From contig NZ_CAJULS010000052.1 in the NCBI RefSeq assembly GCF_910587525.1, positions 1-14,776 on the forward strand: DNA of 14,776 nt, read 5' to 3'. The DNA comes from an uncultured Oscillibacter sp. GTDB lineage: Bacteria; Bacillota; Clostridia; Oscillospirales; Oscillospiraceae. Both the position numbers and the translations under genes were made by a program. The notes beneath the pieces are model-generated. The model had not been told where the DNA came from, searched no databases, and saw only the letters and a program-made list of their open reading frames with translations. Shown piece by piece: positions 7,580 through 14,243 of the stretch; position 1 is the first letter of the stretch; each line of letters opens with the position of its first letter.

Positions 7580-7608
7580 GGCGCGCCTCCTGTGTCAGCA
7601 TTTGCTCT

Positions 7609-7614
7609 ATTGTA
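7609..7614 (-). promoter_or_regulatory. Possible -10 element of the tatD operon
   Basis: TACAAT on the minus strand lies 30 nt before the tatD start. No good -35 hexamer is found 16-18 bp upstream, so this is tentative. Confidence 0.35.
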
Positions 7615-7674
7615 GCACGGTTCCATGGGAAAGAAAAGAACCAAATCCCTTCCGGGAAATCAGCCCAAGGCATG

Positions 7675-7702
7675 AAAAAAGGACATCCGTCGGATGTCCT
7701 TT
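7675..7702 (-). terminator. Intrinsic terminator of rpsT
   Basis: On the minus strand AAAGGACATCC pairs with GGATGTCCTTT around a 3-nt loop (arms 7702-7692 and 7688-7678) and is followed by a run of six T (7680-7675). It lies 17 nt after the rpsT stop and is a textbook rho-independent terminator. Confidence 0.9.
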
Positions 7703-7718
7703 CCATCAACTCGCACGA

Positions 7719-7982
7719 TCAGCCGATCTTGTTGAGCTTCAGGGTCATGGCGCTCTTTTTATGAGCGGCCGTGTTCTTGTGCAGAACGCCCTTGGCCACC
7801 GCCTGATCGACCTTCTTCACCGCAACCTTATACGCACCATCGGCCTCGGTGCGATTGCCTTCTGCGGCAGCAGCCTCGAACTTCTTGATGGCGGTCTTCA
7901 GCGCGGACTTTGTAGCCTTGTTGCGCGCGTTTCTGGCGGCTCCGATGAGAACACGCTTTTTGGCAGACTTAATATTCGGCAA
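7719..7982 (-). CDS. rpsT: 30S ribosomal protein S20
   Basis: The 87-aa product is ribosomal protein S20, which binds 16S rRNA. It starts with the family's conserved PNIKSAKKRV and is rich in Ala and Lys (NARNKATKSALKTAIKKF, AAHKKSAMTLKLNKIG). The start codon appears to be TTG at 7982: the codon before PNIKSAKKR, where ATG normally stands, is TTG. AAGGAGGAGG lies 8 nt upstream. An upstream ATG in frame would put that ribosome binding site inside the gene. It has its own promoter and terminator and is divergent from gpr, as in Bacillus and many Clostridia. Confidence 0.97.
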   Translation of the reverse strand: MPNIKSAKKRVLIGAARNARNKATKSALKTAIKKFEAAAAEGNRTEADGAYKVAVKKVDQAVAKGVLHKNTAAHKKSAMTLKLNKIG

Positions 7983-7990
7983 ACCAAACA

Positions 7991-8000
7991 CCTCCTCCTT
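7991..8000 (-). promoter_or_regulatory. Ribosome binding site fixing the TTG start of rpsT
   Basis: AAGGAGGAGG on the minus strand (8000-7991) is a near-perfect Shine-Dalgarno sequence 8 nt before TTG 7982. It rules out the longer ATG-initiated frame. Confidence 0.85.
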
Positions 8001-8046
8001 AGGCAAATTCAGCATGGGAACAGGACTTCCCACCGTGCAGGATAAT

Positions 8047-8075
8047 ATTTTAGCAGGGAAGGGAGAAAAAAGCAA
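8047..8075 (-). promoter_or_regulatory. rpsT promoter
   Basis: On the minus strand TTGCTT (8075-8070) and TAAAAT (8052-8047) have a 17-bp spacer. The transcript would have a leader of about 60 nt before the TTG start. Confidence 0.65.
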
Positions 8076-8082
8076 GAGTTTT

Positions 8083-8112
8083 TTTACAATTTCCGGTGAT
8101 TTTTTGTATATT
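8083..8112 (+). promoter_or_regulatory. Candidate gpr promoter
   Basis: TTTACA (8083-8088) and TATATT (8107-8112) are 18 bp apart and fit the housekeeping sigma factor. Because gpr is a forespore gene in Bacillus, a sigma-F/G promoter is expected. GTATA at 8106-8110 with AAACCTA 17 bp later (8128-8134) is a weak match. Sequence alone does not decide between them. Confidence 0.4.
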
Positions 8113-8174
8113 GTATCCCCAACCGCAAAACCTAGGAGCAAGAGCACCAGATTTTGTGCAGGAGGCAGTACAGT

Positions 8175-9071
8175 ATGTTGGTAAAACGGACCGACCTGGC
8201 CCTGGAGGCCCGGGAGTTATGGCAGGAGTCCGCCGAGCGGACCACCCGCCTCTCCGGCGTCAAGGCCACAAAGACCAAGCGGGAGGGTTACCCGGTGACC
8301 CGGGTGGATATTTTGGACCAGCGGGGGGAGAAGGCCCTGGGAAAGCCCCAGGGCAGTTATCTGACCATTGATCTGACCACCTTTTGGCAGCGCAAGGCGG
8401 ACTTTTTCGAACGGGCCGTCCGGGCGGTGGGGTCTCAGCTCAAGGAGCTGCTGCCGGAGGAGGGTCCGGTCCTCATCATCGGCCTTGGCAACGAGGCTAT
8501 GACGCCGGACGCCGTGGGCCCCCTGGCGGCGGACAACATTCTCATCACCCGCCACCTGATTGCCGCCATGCCGAAGCACTTCGCGGGCTTCCGGCCCGTG
8601 GCGGTGTTCCGCACCGGCGTACTTGGCACCACCGGCGTGGAGTCCGCCGAGGCGGTGCGGGGCCTGGTGGCGGAGGTCAAACCGGCCCTGGTTATTGCCA
8701 TCGACGCCCTGGCCTCCCGCCGCTGCGAGCGGGTATGCACCACGGTGCAGCTCAGCGATACCGGCATCATCCCCGGCTCCGGGGTGGGGAATCACCGTGC
8801 GGCCCTGAACCGGGAGACGCTGGGAGTGCCGGTGCTGGCCGTGGGCATCCCCACGGTAGTGGACGCCGCCACCTTGGCGGCAGACCTCCTGGAGGAGTCC
8901 GGCGTGGAGAATATCGATTCTGAAACCCTGCGGGGCGGCAAGGGGGATCTGATGGTGACAACGCGGGATATTGACCAGCAGGTCCGGGACCTGAGCAAAG
9001 TTGTTGGGTATGGGATTAACTGGGCGCTCCAGGACCTGGAGATTGAGGAGATGAATGCGCTTCTGAGCTGA
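8175..9071 (+). CDS. gpr: GPR endopeptidase (germination spore protease)
   Basis: The 298-aa protein is the spore protease GPR (peptidase family A25). It is made in the forespore and degrades small acid-soluble DNA-protecting proteins at germination. Both conserved aspartates of the family are present: D112 in AMTPDAVGP and D177 in AIDALASR. GVLGTTGVESAE and GNHRAALN are also typical. The N-terminal RTDLALEA resembles the SASP-like sequence where the zymogen processes itself. GGAGG at 8161-8165 is 9 nt before ATG 8175, which is preferred over the ATG at 8154. It is divergent from rpsT. Its presence indicates an endospore former. Confidence 0.97.
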   Translation: MLVKRTDLALEARELWQESAERTTRLSGVKATKTKREGYPVTRVDILDQRGEKALGKPQGSYLTIDLTTFWQRKADFFERAVRAVGSQLKELLPEEGPVLIIGLGNEAMTPDAVGPLAADNILITRHLIAAMPKHFAGFRPVAVFRTGVLGTTGVESAEAVRGLVAEVKPALVIAIDALASRRCERVCTTVQLSDTGIIPGSGVGNHRAALNRETLGVPVLAVGIPTVVDAATLAADLLEESGVENIDSETLRGGKGDLMVTTRDIDQQVRDLSKVVGYGINWALQDLEIEEMNALLS

Positions 9072-9170
9072 GGGGGGGGCCTGCGGGGGACAGGGGGTGC
9101 CGCCCCACGGGGCGGGACGGGGGGATTCCCGCCGCGGGCGGGGACGCGGGATTGTGCCGCTTTGCGGCAC
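9072..9170. other. G-rich segment with three tandem hairpins after gpr
   Basis: Directly after the gpr stop come G runs of 8, 5, 5, 4, 3 and 6 (9072-9079, 9085-9089, 9093-9097, 9109-9112, 9114-9116, 9119-9124), enough for a plus-strand G-quadruplex. Three GC-rich hairpins overlap or follow: CCGCCCC-AC-GGGGCGG (9100-9115), CCCGCC-GCG-GGCGGG (9128-9142) and GTGCCGC-TTT-GCGGCAC (9154-9170). None has a T run, so this is not a standard terminator. It may serve as an mRNA 3' end or be a dispersed extragenic repeat. Confidence 0.55.
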
Positions 9171-9206
9171 GGAATGCACCCCCCATTACATCGTAATTCT
9201 GTGAAT

Positions 9207-9962
9207 CTAAAGATCAATCTCCAAAACCACCGGACAGTGGTCACTCCCCGTGACCTCACTCCAGATATCCGCGCTGCGGATCAGCCCCCGAAGCCTTTCG
9301 GAGACGATAAAGTAGTCAATCCGCCATCCGGCGTTGTTTTTTCGGGCATTGAAGCGGTAGCTCCACCAAGAGTACGCCCCGGTTTTCTCGGGATACAGCG
9401 CCCGGAAGGTGTCCACAAACCCGCTGCTCAGCAGACGGGTCATCTTCTCCCGCTCCTCGTCAGAAAAGCCGGGATTCCGCCGGTTGCTCTGGGGATTTTT
9501 CAGATCGATCTCCTGGTGAGCCACATTCAGATCCCCGCAGTAAATCACGGGTTTCCTCCCGTCCAGATCCAGCAGATACTCACGAATGTCGTCCTCCCAG
9601 GCCATGCGGTAATCCAGCCGGGCCAGCTGGTCTTTGGAATTTGGCGTGTAGCAGCACACCAGATAGAACTCCGGGTATTCCGCCGTGATGACCCGCCCCT
9701 CATGGCGGTGCTCGTCAATGCCAAAGTCATAAGTCACCTCCAGCGGCTGGCGCCGGGTGAATACTGCCGTGCCGGAATAGCCGGCCTTGTCGGCGCTGTT
9801 CCAGAAGCGGACGTAGCCCGGCAGATCGAACTCCGCCTGTTCTGGGCGCATCTTCGTCTCCTGTAAGCAGATCACATCCGCACCCGCGAAGGCACAGAAA
9901 TCCAGAAAACCTTTTCCCAGGCAGGAACGCAGGCCGTTGACGTTCCAGGATACCAATTTCAT
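9207..9962 (-). CDS. xth: Exodeoxyribonuclease III / AP endonuclease
   Basis: The 251-aa enzyme belongs to the EEP superfamily ExoIII group. It cuts DNA at abasic sites and removes 3' blocking groups in base excision repair. Catalytic elements are visible in order: SWNVNGLR (N7), LQETK (E35, metal ligand), CYTPN (Y105), GDLNVAHQEIDL (D144, N146), WRIDYF and GSDHCPV (D241, H242). Length and motifs match ExoA/Xth of Firmicutes. ATG 9962 is chosen because the protein then begins at the family's MKLVSWNVNG, with GAGGAAG upstream. It is a single gene convergent with gpr. Confidence 0.96.
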   Translation of the reverse strand: MKLVSWNVNGLRSCLGKGFLDFCAFAGADVICLQETKMRPEQAEFDLPGYVRFWNSADKAGYSGTAVFTRRQPLEVTYDFGIDEHRHEGRVITAEYPEFYLVCCYTPNSKDQLARLDYRMAWEDDIREYLLDLDGRKPVIYCGDLNVAHQEIDLKNPQSNRRNPGFSDEEREKMTRLLSSGFVDTFRALYPEKTGAYSWWSYRFNARKNNAGWRIDYFIVSERLRGLIRSADIWSEVTGSDHCPVVLEIDL

Positions 9963-9994
9963 AGCCGTCTTCCTCCTCATATCCATGATGCCTT

Positions 9995-10023
9995 ATTCTA
10001 CCTGATCCGGCGGCAGAACACAA
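9995..10023 (-). promoter_or_regulatory. Candidate xth promoter
   Basis: On the minus strand TTGTGT (10023-10018) and TAGAAT (10000-9995) are 17 bp apart, about 30 nt before the start codon. The -10 element has five of six consensus bases and the -35 has only its TTG. Confidence 0.5.
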
Positions 10024-10117
10024 CGCCGGCCGACGAGAAAATGGGGAAAATAATTCCTTTTACCGTTCGTGCCGATAGCCGCCCAGCAAACTGAAATTTG
10101 CATCACCGGCTTCTATA

Positions 10118-10204
10118 CTATTTCTTTTTGCTGACGTCAAGCAATGTTTTAACACTGAGTACCATGAATACAATGCCCAATGCAATCGCAATAAGGACCG
10201 GCAT
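10118..10204 (-). CDS. Very small hydrophobic peptide (28 aa)
   Basis: MPVLIAIALGIVF begins a 28-aa ORF with one predicted membrane segment and a C-terminal KKK. Its ATG (10204) lies only 2 nt after the TAA of the preceding 23-aa ORF, so it could be translated by coupling, and AAGGA lies about 7 nt upstream. I know no matching family. It may be a real micropeptide, a membrane-active toxin-like peptide, or the second half of a small gene broken by a frameshift. Confidence 0.35.
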   Translation of the reverse strand: MPVLIAIALGIVFMVLSVKTLLDVSKKK

Positions 10205-10206
10205 CT

Positions 10207-10278
10207 TTACATCCTTACGGCAATTATAATTTCTACTGTACCCGCTGGCATCAAGATGATAGATAGCGTTCTTTTCAT
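10207..10278 (-). CDS. Very small ORF (23 aa) with strong RBS
   Basis: MKRTLSIILMPAGTVEIII begins a 23-aa hydrophobic ORF. GGAGGAA (10291-10285) sits 6 nt before ATG 10278, a stronger ribosome binding site than chance ORFs usually have. It is followed at once by the 28-aa ORF. It could be a leader peptide, a partner peptide, or the front part of a frameshifted membrane peptide. No promoter was clear upstream on the minus strand. Confidence 0.4.
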   Translation of the reverse strand: MKRTLSIILMPAGTVEIIIAVRM

Positions 10279-10354
10279 ATCGGCTTCCTCCGTAGCTTCC
10301 GGTTTCAAGCTGTGATTAGGTCTTGTTTGAAAGAGAGCAAAACGCCAGGGCAGC

Positions 10355-10440
10355 GGACCTTTTTCCGCCGCTCTGCGTTGATTTTCCTTGCCATACACAA
10401 AGTATGACTGCGTCAAATCACCTTGACCGGAAAAAGATCT
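10355..10440. repeat. Nested imperfect palindrome, REP-like
   Basis: Three nested inverted repeats share one centre: CTTTTTCCG (10359-10367) with CGGAAAAAG (10428-10436), GATTT (10380-10384) with AAATC (10415-10419), and CATAC (10392-10396) with GTATG (10402-10406) around loop ACAAA. Outer bases continue to pair in part. There is no ORF or T run. The design is typical of repetitive extragenic palindromes, but only one copy is visible in the window. Confidence 0.5.
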
Positions 10441-10446
10441 CGTGCC

Positions 10447-10507
10447 GTTGGGTCTTTCGCTATTTATCAAACAGGGTTTAGTGAAATTGCTGATAATCGG
10501 ACCCAAC
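10447..10507. repeat. Second nested palindrome
   Basis: GTTGGGTC (10447-10454) pairs with GACCCAAC (10500-10507), and inside it TTATCA (10464-10469) pairs with TGATAA (10491-10496). It directly follows the previous palindrome. It could be a stem-loop element or small terminal inverted repeats. The rest of the gap to 10650 is A/G-rich. A lone TATGAT at 10575-10580 may be a -10 element for the next gene, but no -35 was found. Confidence 0.4.
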
Positions 10508-10649
10508 AACACAAAAAGTAAAAGGGAGAAAAAAGAGAAAAAACGGAAAATTCCCGTAGCATTTTTGGGAGAAATATGATACGCTGAGAGGGAGAGAAAA
10601 GGCCCTCCGGCCGGCGCGGGCCGCCTGGGGGGAAGAGGGGGGGAGCGAG

Positions 10650-11285
10650 ATGAAAAAGCGGGTCTGCCTATGGCTGTTGCTGCTGTTTTTGCTGTCTGGC
10701 TGCGGGAGTGCCGCTGCGCCCCCTCCGGCGGCGGGGAGAGACGCCGTTCCCGCCCAGTCCCCGGAGACCGGTATGGGGCTGTCCGCCACACAGCTGGAGT
10801 CGGAGTCCCGCCCGCTGATGGAGGAGGAGATCCTCGCCGCCTATTACCGGGCGGAGGAGGCCTACGGCTGGTTTGACCTGGCTCCGCTGCCGGACAGCGG
10901 TGAAACGGTCCGCCTAAACGGCGTGTCTTACCGCAGGGTGGATTACCCCGGTATGGAGAGTGCGGATGATCTGCGGGCCTATCTGCGGGGCCTGTTCTCC
11001 GCCGGGCTGACAGATGATCTGCTGTCCCTGGGAGGTGACCAGCCCTACTATCAGGATGTGGATGGGGCGCTGTATGTCTCCTTCTCCGGAAGGGCGCGGG
11101 ACGGCAGCAAGGGCGCGGCCCAAGTGGAGGTAGTCCAGGTGGACGGCCAGAACTACACCCTGGAGGTCTCCGTGGAGCTGCTGGACGCCAGCCAGGGCGC
11201 TGTGACCGGACTGGAGTGCTGGTCCTTTCCCTACGCCTATGTGGACGGCCGCTGGGTCTTCACGGATTTCCAGATGGTCAGCTGA
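10650..11285 (+). CDS. Lipoprotein, IseA-like (DL-endopeptidase inhibitor family?)
   Basis: The 211-aa protein has a lipoprotein signal with lipobox LSGC (C18), so it should be tethered outside the membrane. After a Pro/Ala-rich linker comes a domain of about 150 residues (AEEAYGWFDL, GVSYRRVDYPGM, DDLRAYLRGLFS, YVDGRWVFTDF). Its pattern recalls IseA/YoeB proteins, which inhibit cell-wall DL-endopeptidases, and related lipoproteins of Clostridia. The resemblance is by eye and incomplete, so a general cell-envelope lipoprotein is the safe call. Translation starts at ATG 10650 behind a G-rich RBS (GGGGGGGAG) 5 nt upstream. A clear terminator follows, so it seems monocistronic. Confidence 0.8.
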   Translation: MKKRVCLWLLLLFLLSGCGSAAAPPPAAGRDAVPAQSPETGMGLSATQLESESRPLMEEEILAAYYRAEEAYGWFDLAPLPDSGETVRLNGVSYRRVDYPGMESADDLRAYLRGLFSAGLTDDLLSLGGDQPYYQDVDGALYVSFSGRARDGSKGAAQVEVVQVDGQNYTLEVSVELLDASQGAVTGLECWSFPYAYVDGRWVFTDFQMVS

Positions 11286-11347
11286 GGCGCCGCTGCGCAA
11301 ATTTAAACGCAAACTTTTCTGGGATTCACGCAAAAAATTGCATTCGC

Positions 11348-11378
11348 CCGGGAAGCTGAAAAGGCTTCCCGGTTTTTT
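11348..11378 (+). terminator. Intrinsic terminator of the lipoprotein gene
   Basis: CCGGGAAGC (11348-11356) pairs with GCTTCCCGG (11364-11372) around a 7-nt loop and is followed by six Ts (11373-11378). It ends the lipoprotein transcript 63 nt after its stop codon. Confidence 0.92.
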
Positions 11379-11528
11379 GTCAATCAATTAACGAATTTTG
11401 CGCTACGAAATCGAAAAATTTGCGCAAAAATTTACGTAAATTAAGGCAATATGCAATGAATCAGATTGCTGAATTTATGCAAAAGGTAAAAGTTACAACG
11501 TTTGCGTAGATTATAGCGTAAGATTTAC

Positions 11529-11556
11529 TTGAAAAAACGTTCACGTATGCTACAAT
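11529..11556 (+). promoter_or_regulatory. hppA promoter
   Basis: TTGAAA (11529-11534) and TACAAT (11551-11556) are 16 bp apart, with TGC directly before the -10 as an extended -10 element. The transcript would start near 11563, about 34 nt before the start codon. Confidence 0.75.
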
Positions 11557-11596
11557 TAAGAAGGCACCCAATAAACAACGCAAAAGGAGTGGAAGT

Positions 11597-13717
11597 ATGG
11601 AAAATTTGTTTTGGATCGGATTCGTCGGAGCCGCCGTTGCCGGCCTCTTCGCGGTTATGCAGGCCAAGAAGGTGATGGCCTACTCCGAGGGTACCGAGCG
11701 GATGCAGAAGATCGCAGCCAACATCCGCGCCGGCGCGAACGCTTACCTGAAGCAGCAGTACACAACGGTATTCAAAGTCTTTGTGGTGGTGTTCATCATC
11801 CTGCTGGCCTTGGCCTTTGCCACCGGCGGGCAGATGCTCTCCAAATTCACCCCCTTCGCCTTCGTCACCGGCGGCATCTTTTCCATGCTGGCCGGCTTCA
11901 TCGGCATGAAGATCGCAACCAACTCCAACGCCCGCACCGCCCAGGCCGCCTCTGAGAGCCTGAACAAGGGCCTGCGGGTGGCCTTCTCCTCCGGCTCTGT
12001 CATGGGCTTTACCGTGGTGGGCCTGGGTATGCTGGATATCACCATGTGGTTCTTCCTTCTGCGGTATGCCTTTGGCATCAACAGTCCCACGACGCTGGGC
12101 AACATCATGGTTATGAACGGCATGGGCGCCTCCTTCATGGCACTGTTCGCCCGTGTGGGCGGGGGCATCTACACCAAGGCCGCCGACGTGGGCGCCGACC
12201 TGGTGGGAAAGGTGGAGGCCGGCATCCCGGAGGACGACCCCCGGAACCCCGCCACCATCGCAGACAACGTGGGTGACAACGTGGGCGACGTGGCCGGCAT
12301 GGGCGCGGATCTGTACGAGTCCTATGTGGGCTCCATCCTCGCCACCTTTGCCCTGGGCGCTGTGGGCGGCTACGGCTGGAATGGCATGCTGCTGCCTGTG
12401 GCTCTGGCGGTTTGCGGCATCATCTGCTCCATTTTCGGCTCCTACCTGGTGAAGACCAAGGAGGACGCCACTCAGGAGTCCCTGCTCAAGAGTCTGCGCA
12501 CCGGCACCTATACCGCCGCGGTTCTGGCGGCCGTGCTGGCGGCCCCCCTGACCTACTGGATCCTGGGCAGTTGGGGCGTGTACATCGCCATCCTCTGCGG
12601 CCTTATCGGCGGCTGCGCCATTGGCTACTTCACCGAGTATTATACTTCTGACACCTATAAGCCCACTCAGGAGCTGGCGGCGGCCTCTGAGACCGGCTCC
12701 GCCACCATCATCATCGGCGGCATCTCCCTGGGCCTGAAATCCACCATGACCTCCATCCTCATCGTGGCTGCGGCGGTACTGATCAGCTACTTTGCCGCCG
12801 GCGGCTCCGTGCGGATCATGAGCGCGTCCGGCGTATTCAGCGAGTCCTTTAACCGCGGCCTGTACGGCATCGGCATCGCCGGCGTGGGCATGCTGTCCAC
12901 CCTGGGCATCACCCTGGCCACCGACGCCTACGGCCCCGTGGCCGACAACGCCGGCGGCATCGCCGAAATGAGCGGCCTGCCGGAGACCGTCCGCCAGCGC
13001 ACCGACGCCCTGGACTCTCTGGGCAACACCACCGCCGCCACCGGCAAGGGCTTTGCCATCGGCTCCGCCTCTCTTACCGCCCTGGCCCTGCTGGTCAGCT
13101 ATGTCAACATCGTCCAGGAGCGCACGGCGGAAAACCTGAACTTCACTCTCACCAGCCCCACGGTGCTGGTTGGCACCTTCGTGGGCGCCATGCTGACCTT
13201 TGTGTTCACAGCCTCCACCATGAGCGCGGTGCAGAAGGCGGCCCAGTCCATCGTGGTGGAAGTCCGCCGCCAGTTCAAGGAGATTCCCGGCATTATGGAG
13301 TACAAGGCCGACCCGGACTACGCCTCCTGTGTGGGCCTGTGCACCAAGGGTGCGCTGCGTGAGATGGTCTCTCCCGCGGTGCTGGCCATCGTGGTGCCCA
13401 TTGCCACCGGCCTGATCCTGGGGCCCACCGGCGTGGTGGGGCTGCTGGGCGGCGTGTCTGTCACGGGTTTTGCCATGGCGGTGTTCATGTCCAACGCCGG
13501 CGGCGCGTGGGACAACGCGAAGAAGTACATCGAGACCGGCCACCACGGCGGCAAGGGCTCCGAGCAGCACAAGGCGGCTGTTGTGGGCGATACCGTGGGC
13601 GATCCCTTCAAGGATACCTCCGGTCCGTCTCTGAACATTTTGATCAAGCTGTGCTCCACGGTGTCCATTGTGTTCTCCGGACTGATTCTGGCGTTTAATC
13701 TGATGAATATGCTGTAA
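11597..13717 (+). CDS. hppA: K+-dependent membrane pyrophosphatase (Na+/H+ pump)
   Basis: This 706-aa integral membrane protein hydrolyses pyrophosphate and uses the energy to pump Na+ and/or H+ out of the cell. It has about 16 membrane helices. The substrate-site motifs are intact: DVGADLVGKVE (197-207), DNVGDNVGD (223-231), DAYGPVADNAGG (443-454) and GDTVGDPFKDTSGPS near the C terminus. In GNTTAATGKG (476-485), A480 and G483 occupy the positions that distinguish K+-dependent enzymes (Ala) from K+-independent ones (Lys). K+-dependent members in Clostridia are mostly Na+ pumps, so Na+ transport is inferred. AAAGGAG is 7 nt before ATG 11597. It is a single gene between its own promoter and terminator. 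Confidence 0.98.
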   Translation: MENLFWIGFVGAAVAGLFAVMQAKKVMAYSEGTERMQKIAANIRAGANAYLKQQYTTVFKVFVVVFIILLALAFATGGQMLSKFTPFAFVTGGIFSMLAGFIGMKIATNSNARTAQAASESLNKGLRVAFSSGSVMGFTVVGLGMLDITMWFFLLRYAFGINSPTTLGNIMVMNGMGASFMALFARVGGGIYTKAADVGADLVGKVEAGIPEDDPRNPATIADNVGDNVGDVAGMGADLYESYVGSILATFALGAVGGYGWNGMLLPVALAVCGIICSIFGSYLVKTKEDATQESLLKSLRTGTYTAAVLAAVLAAPLTYWILGSWGVYIAILCGLIGGCAIGYFTEYYTSDTYKPTQELAAASETGSATIIIGGISLGLKSTMTSILIVAAAVLISYFAAGGSVRIMSASGVFSESFNRGLYGIGIAGVGMLSTLGITLATDAYGPVADNAGGIAEMSGLPETVRQRTDALDSLGNTTAATGKGFAIGSASLTALALLVSYVNIVQERTAENLNFTLTSPTVLVGTFVGAMLTFVFTASTMSAVQKAAQSIVVEVRRQFKEIPGIMEYKADPDYASCVGLCTKGALREMVSPAVLAIVVPIATGLILGPTGVVGLLGGVSVTGFAMAVFMSNAGGAWDNAKKYIETGHHGGKGSEQHKAAVVGDTVGDPFKDTSGPSLNILIKLCSTVSIVFSGLILAFNLMNML

Positions 13718-13730
13718 TTTCCGATTACCG

Positions 13731-13763
13731 GTTCCCCCCGTCGGCAGGCGGGGGGAACTTTTT
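13731..13763 (+). terminator. Intrinsic terminator of hppA
   Basis: GTTCCCCCCG (13731-13740) pairs perfectly with CGGGGGGAAC (13749-13758) around an 8-nt loop, followed by five Ts (13759-13763), 13 nt after the hppA stop. Confidence 0.93.
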
Positions 13764-13784
13764 GCTGAAGGTCGGGGGAAATTC

Positions 13785-13943
13785 AGCCATGATGATGGCC
13801 AATGTCATTAAGATAAGACCAATTTCCAAATAATGGGGCATCAAAATGTTCTTAGATTTCAGCTAAGCACTTAGAATCCAAAACATTTTTGCACCCCATT
13901 ATTGGGTAAATTTCCTTAACTCAATGACATTGTGATGATGGCT
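13785..13943. repeat. 159-bp MITE-like imperfect inverted repeat
   Basis: The two halves are reverse complements over most of their length. Paired blocks are AGCCAT/ATGGCT (13785-13790, 13938-13943), CAATGTCATT/AATGACATTG (13800-13809, 13923-13932), AATAATGGGG/CCCCATTATT (13829-13838, 13894-13903) and AAAATGTT/AACATTTT (13843-13850, 13882-13889), with a centre near 13866. It is AT-rich in a GC-rich genome, carries no ORF, and lacks a terminator T run. This is the form of a non-autonomous miniature transposon or a long foldback element. No obvious target-site duplication was identified. Confidence 0.65.
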
Positions 13944-14243
13944 GGTGTATTGCACACTTTATGCCGTTGGAAGAAATTCCGCTTACGCTACGTTCCTTCC
14001 TCCCCTCCCCATGCGGCAGGCTGCGCGGGGCCCCGCCTTTCCGGCTGCACCGAAAAGGGAAAACCTTGGCTCTCTCGCCGCTTCGCGCCTGGCCTGTACC
14101 GTCCGGGAAAGCGCCTGCTTCTGCCGGAATGTCCAGCAGCCTTCTGCCGGCCATTCCCCCAGTATCCTCCGGCACTCCCGGTAAAGTGCTTGGCATACAT
14201 AGTTACTATCTGAATGTTTACCATAAACAGGGGAATCTTCAAT
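13944..14243. other. Intergenic stretch, no supported gene
   Basis: Several overlapping frames are open here because the sequence is GC-rich, but none has a ribosome binding site, family motif or consistent codon use. No terminator or promoter stands out. It may be a decayed gene or part of an inserted sequence that includes the adjacent inverted repeat. Confidence 0.4.

Larger units (their letters stand above)
11294..11586. promoter_or_regulatory. AT-rich region dense in TTTGCGY/RCGCAAA motifs
   Basis: The gap before hppA repeats the same short motif on both strands: TGCGCAAAT (11294), ACGCAAA (11307 and 11328), TTTTGCGC (11396), TTTGCGCAAA (11419-11428, palindrome), AATTTACGTAAATT (11429-11442, perfect palindrome), TTTGCGTA (11501), AGCGTAAG (11515) and ACGCAAAAGG before the start codon. 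The cluster around 11419-11522 lies just upstream of the hppA -35 box and could be an operator array. The regulator is unknown. Confidence 0.4.

Noticed and set aside
6293..7615. 440-codon plus-strand frame opposite tatD and the lipoprotein
   Set aside because: No RBS or family motif, and it is antisense to tatD with all its catalytic residues intact.
11525..13570. 681-codon minus-strand frame opposite hppA
   Set aside because: The composition is Gly/His/Gln-rich shadow sequence and the plus strand encodes an unmistakable pyrophosphatase.
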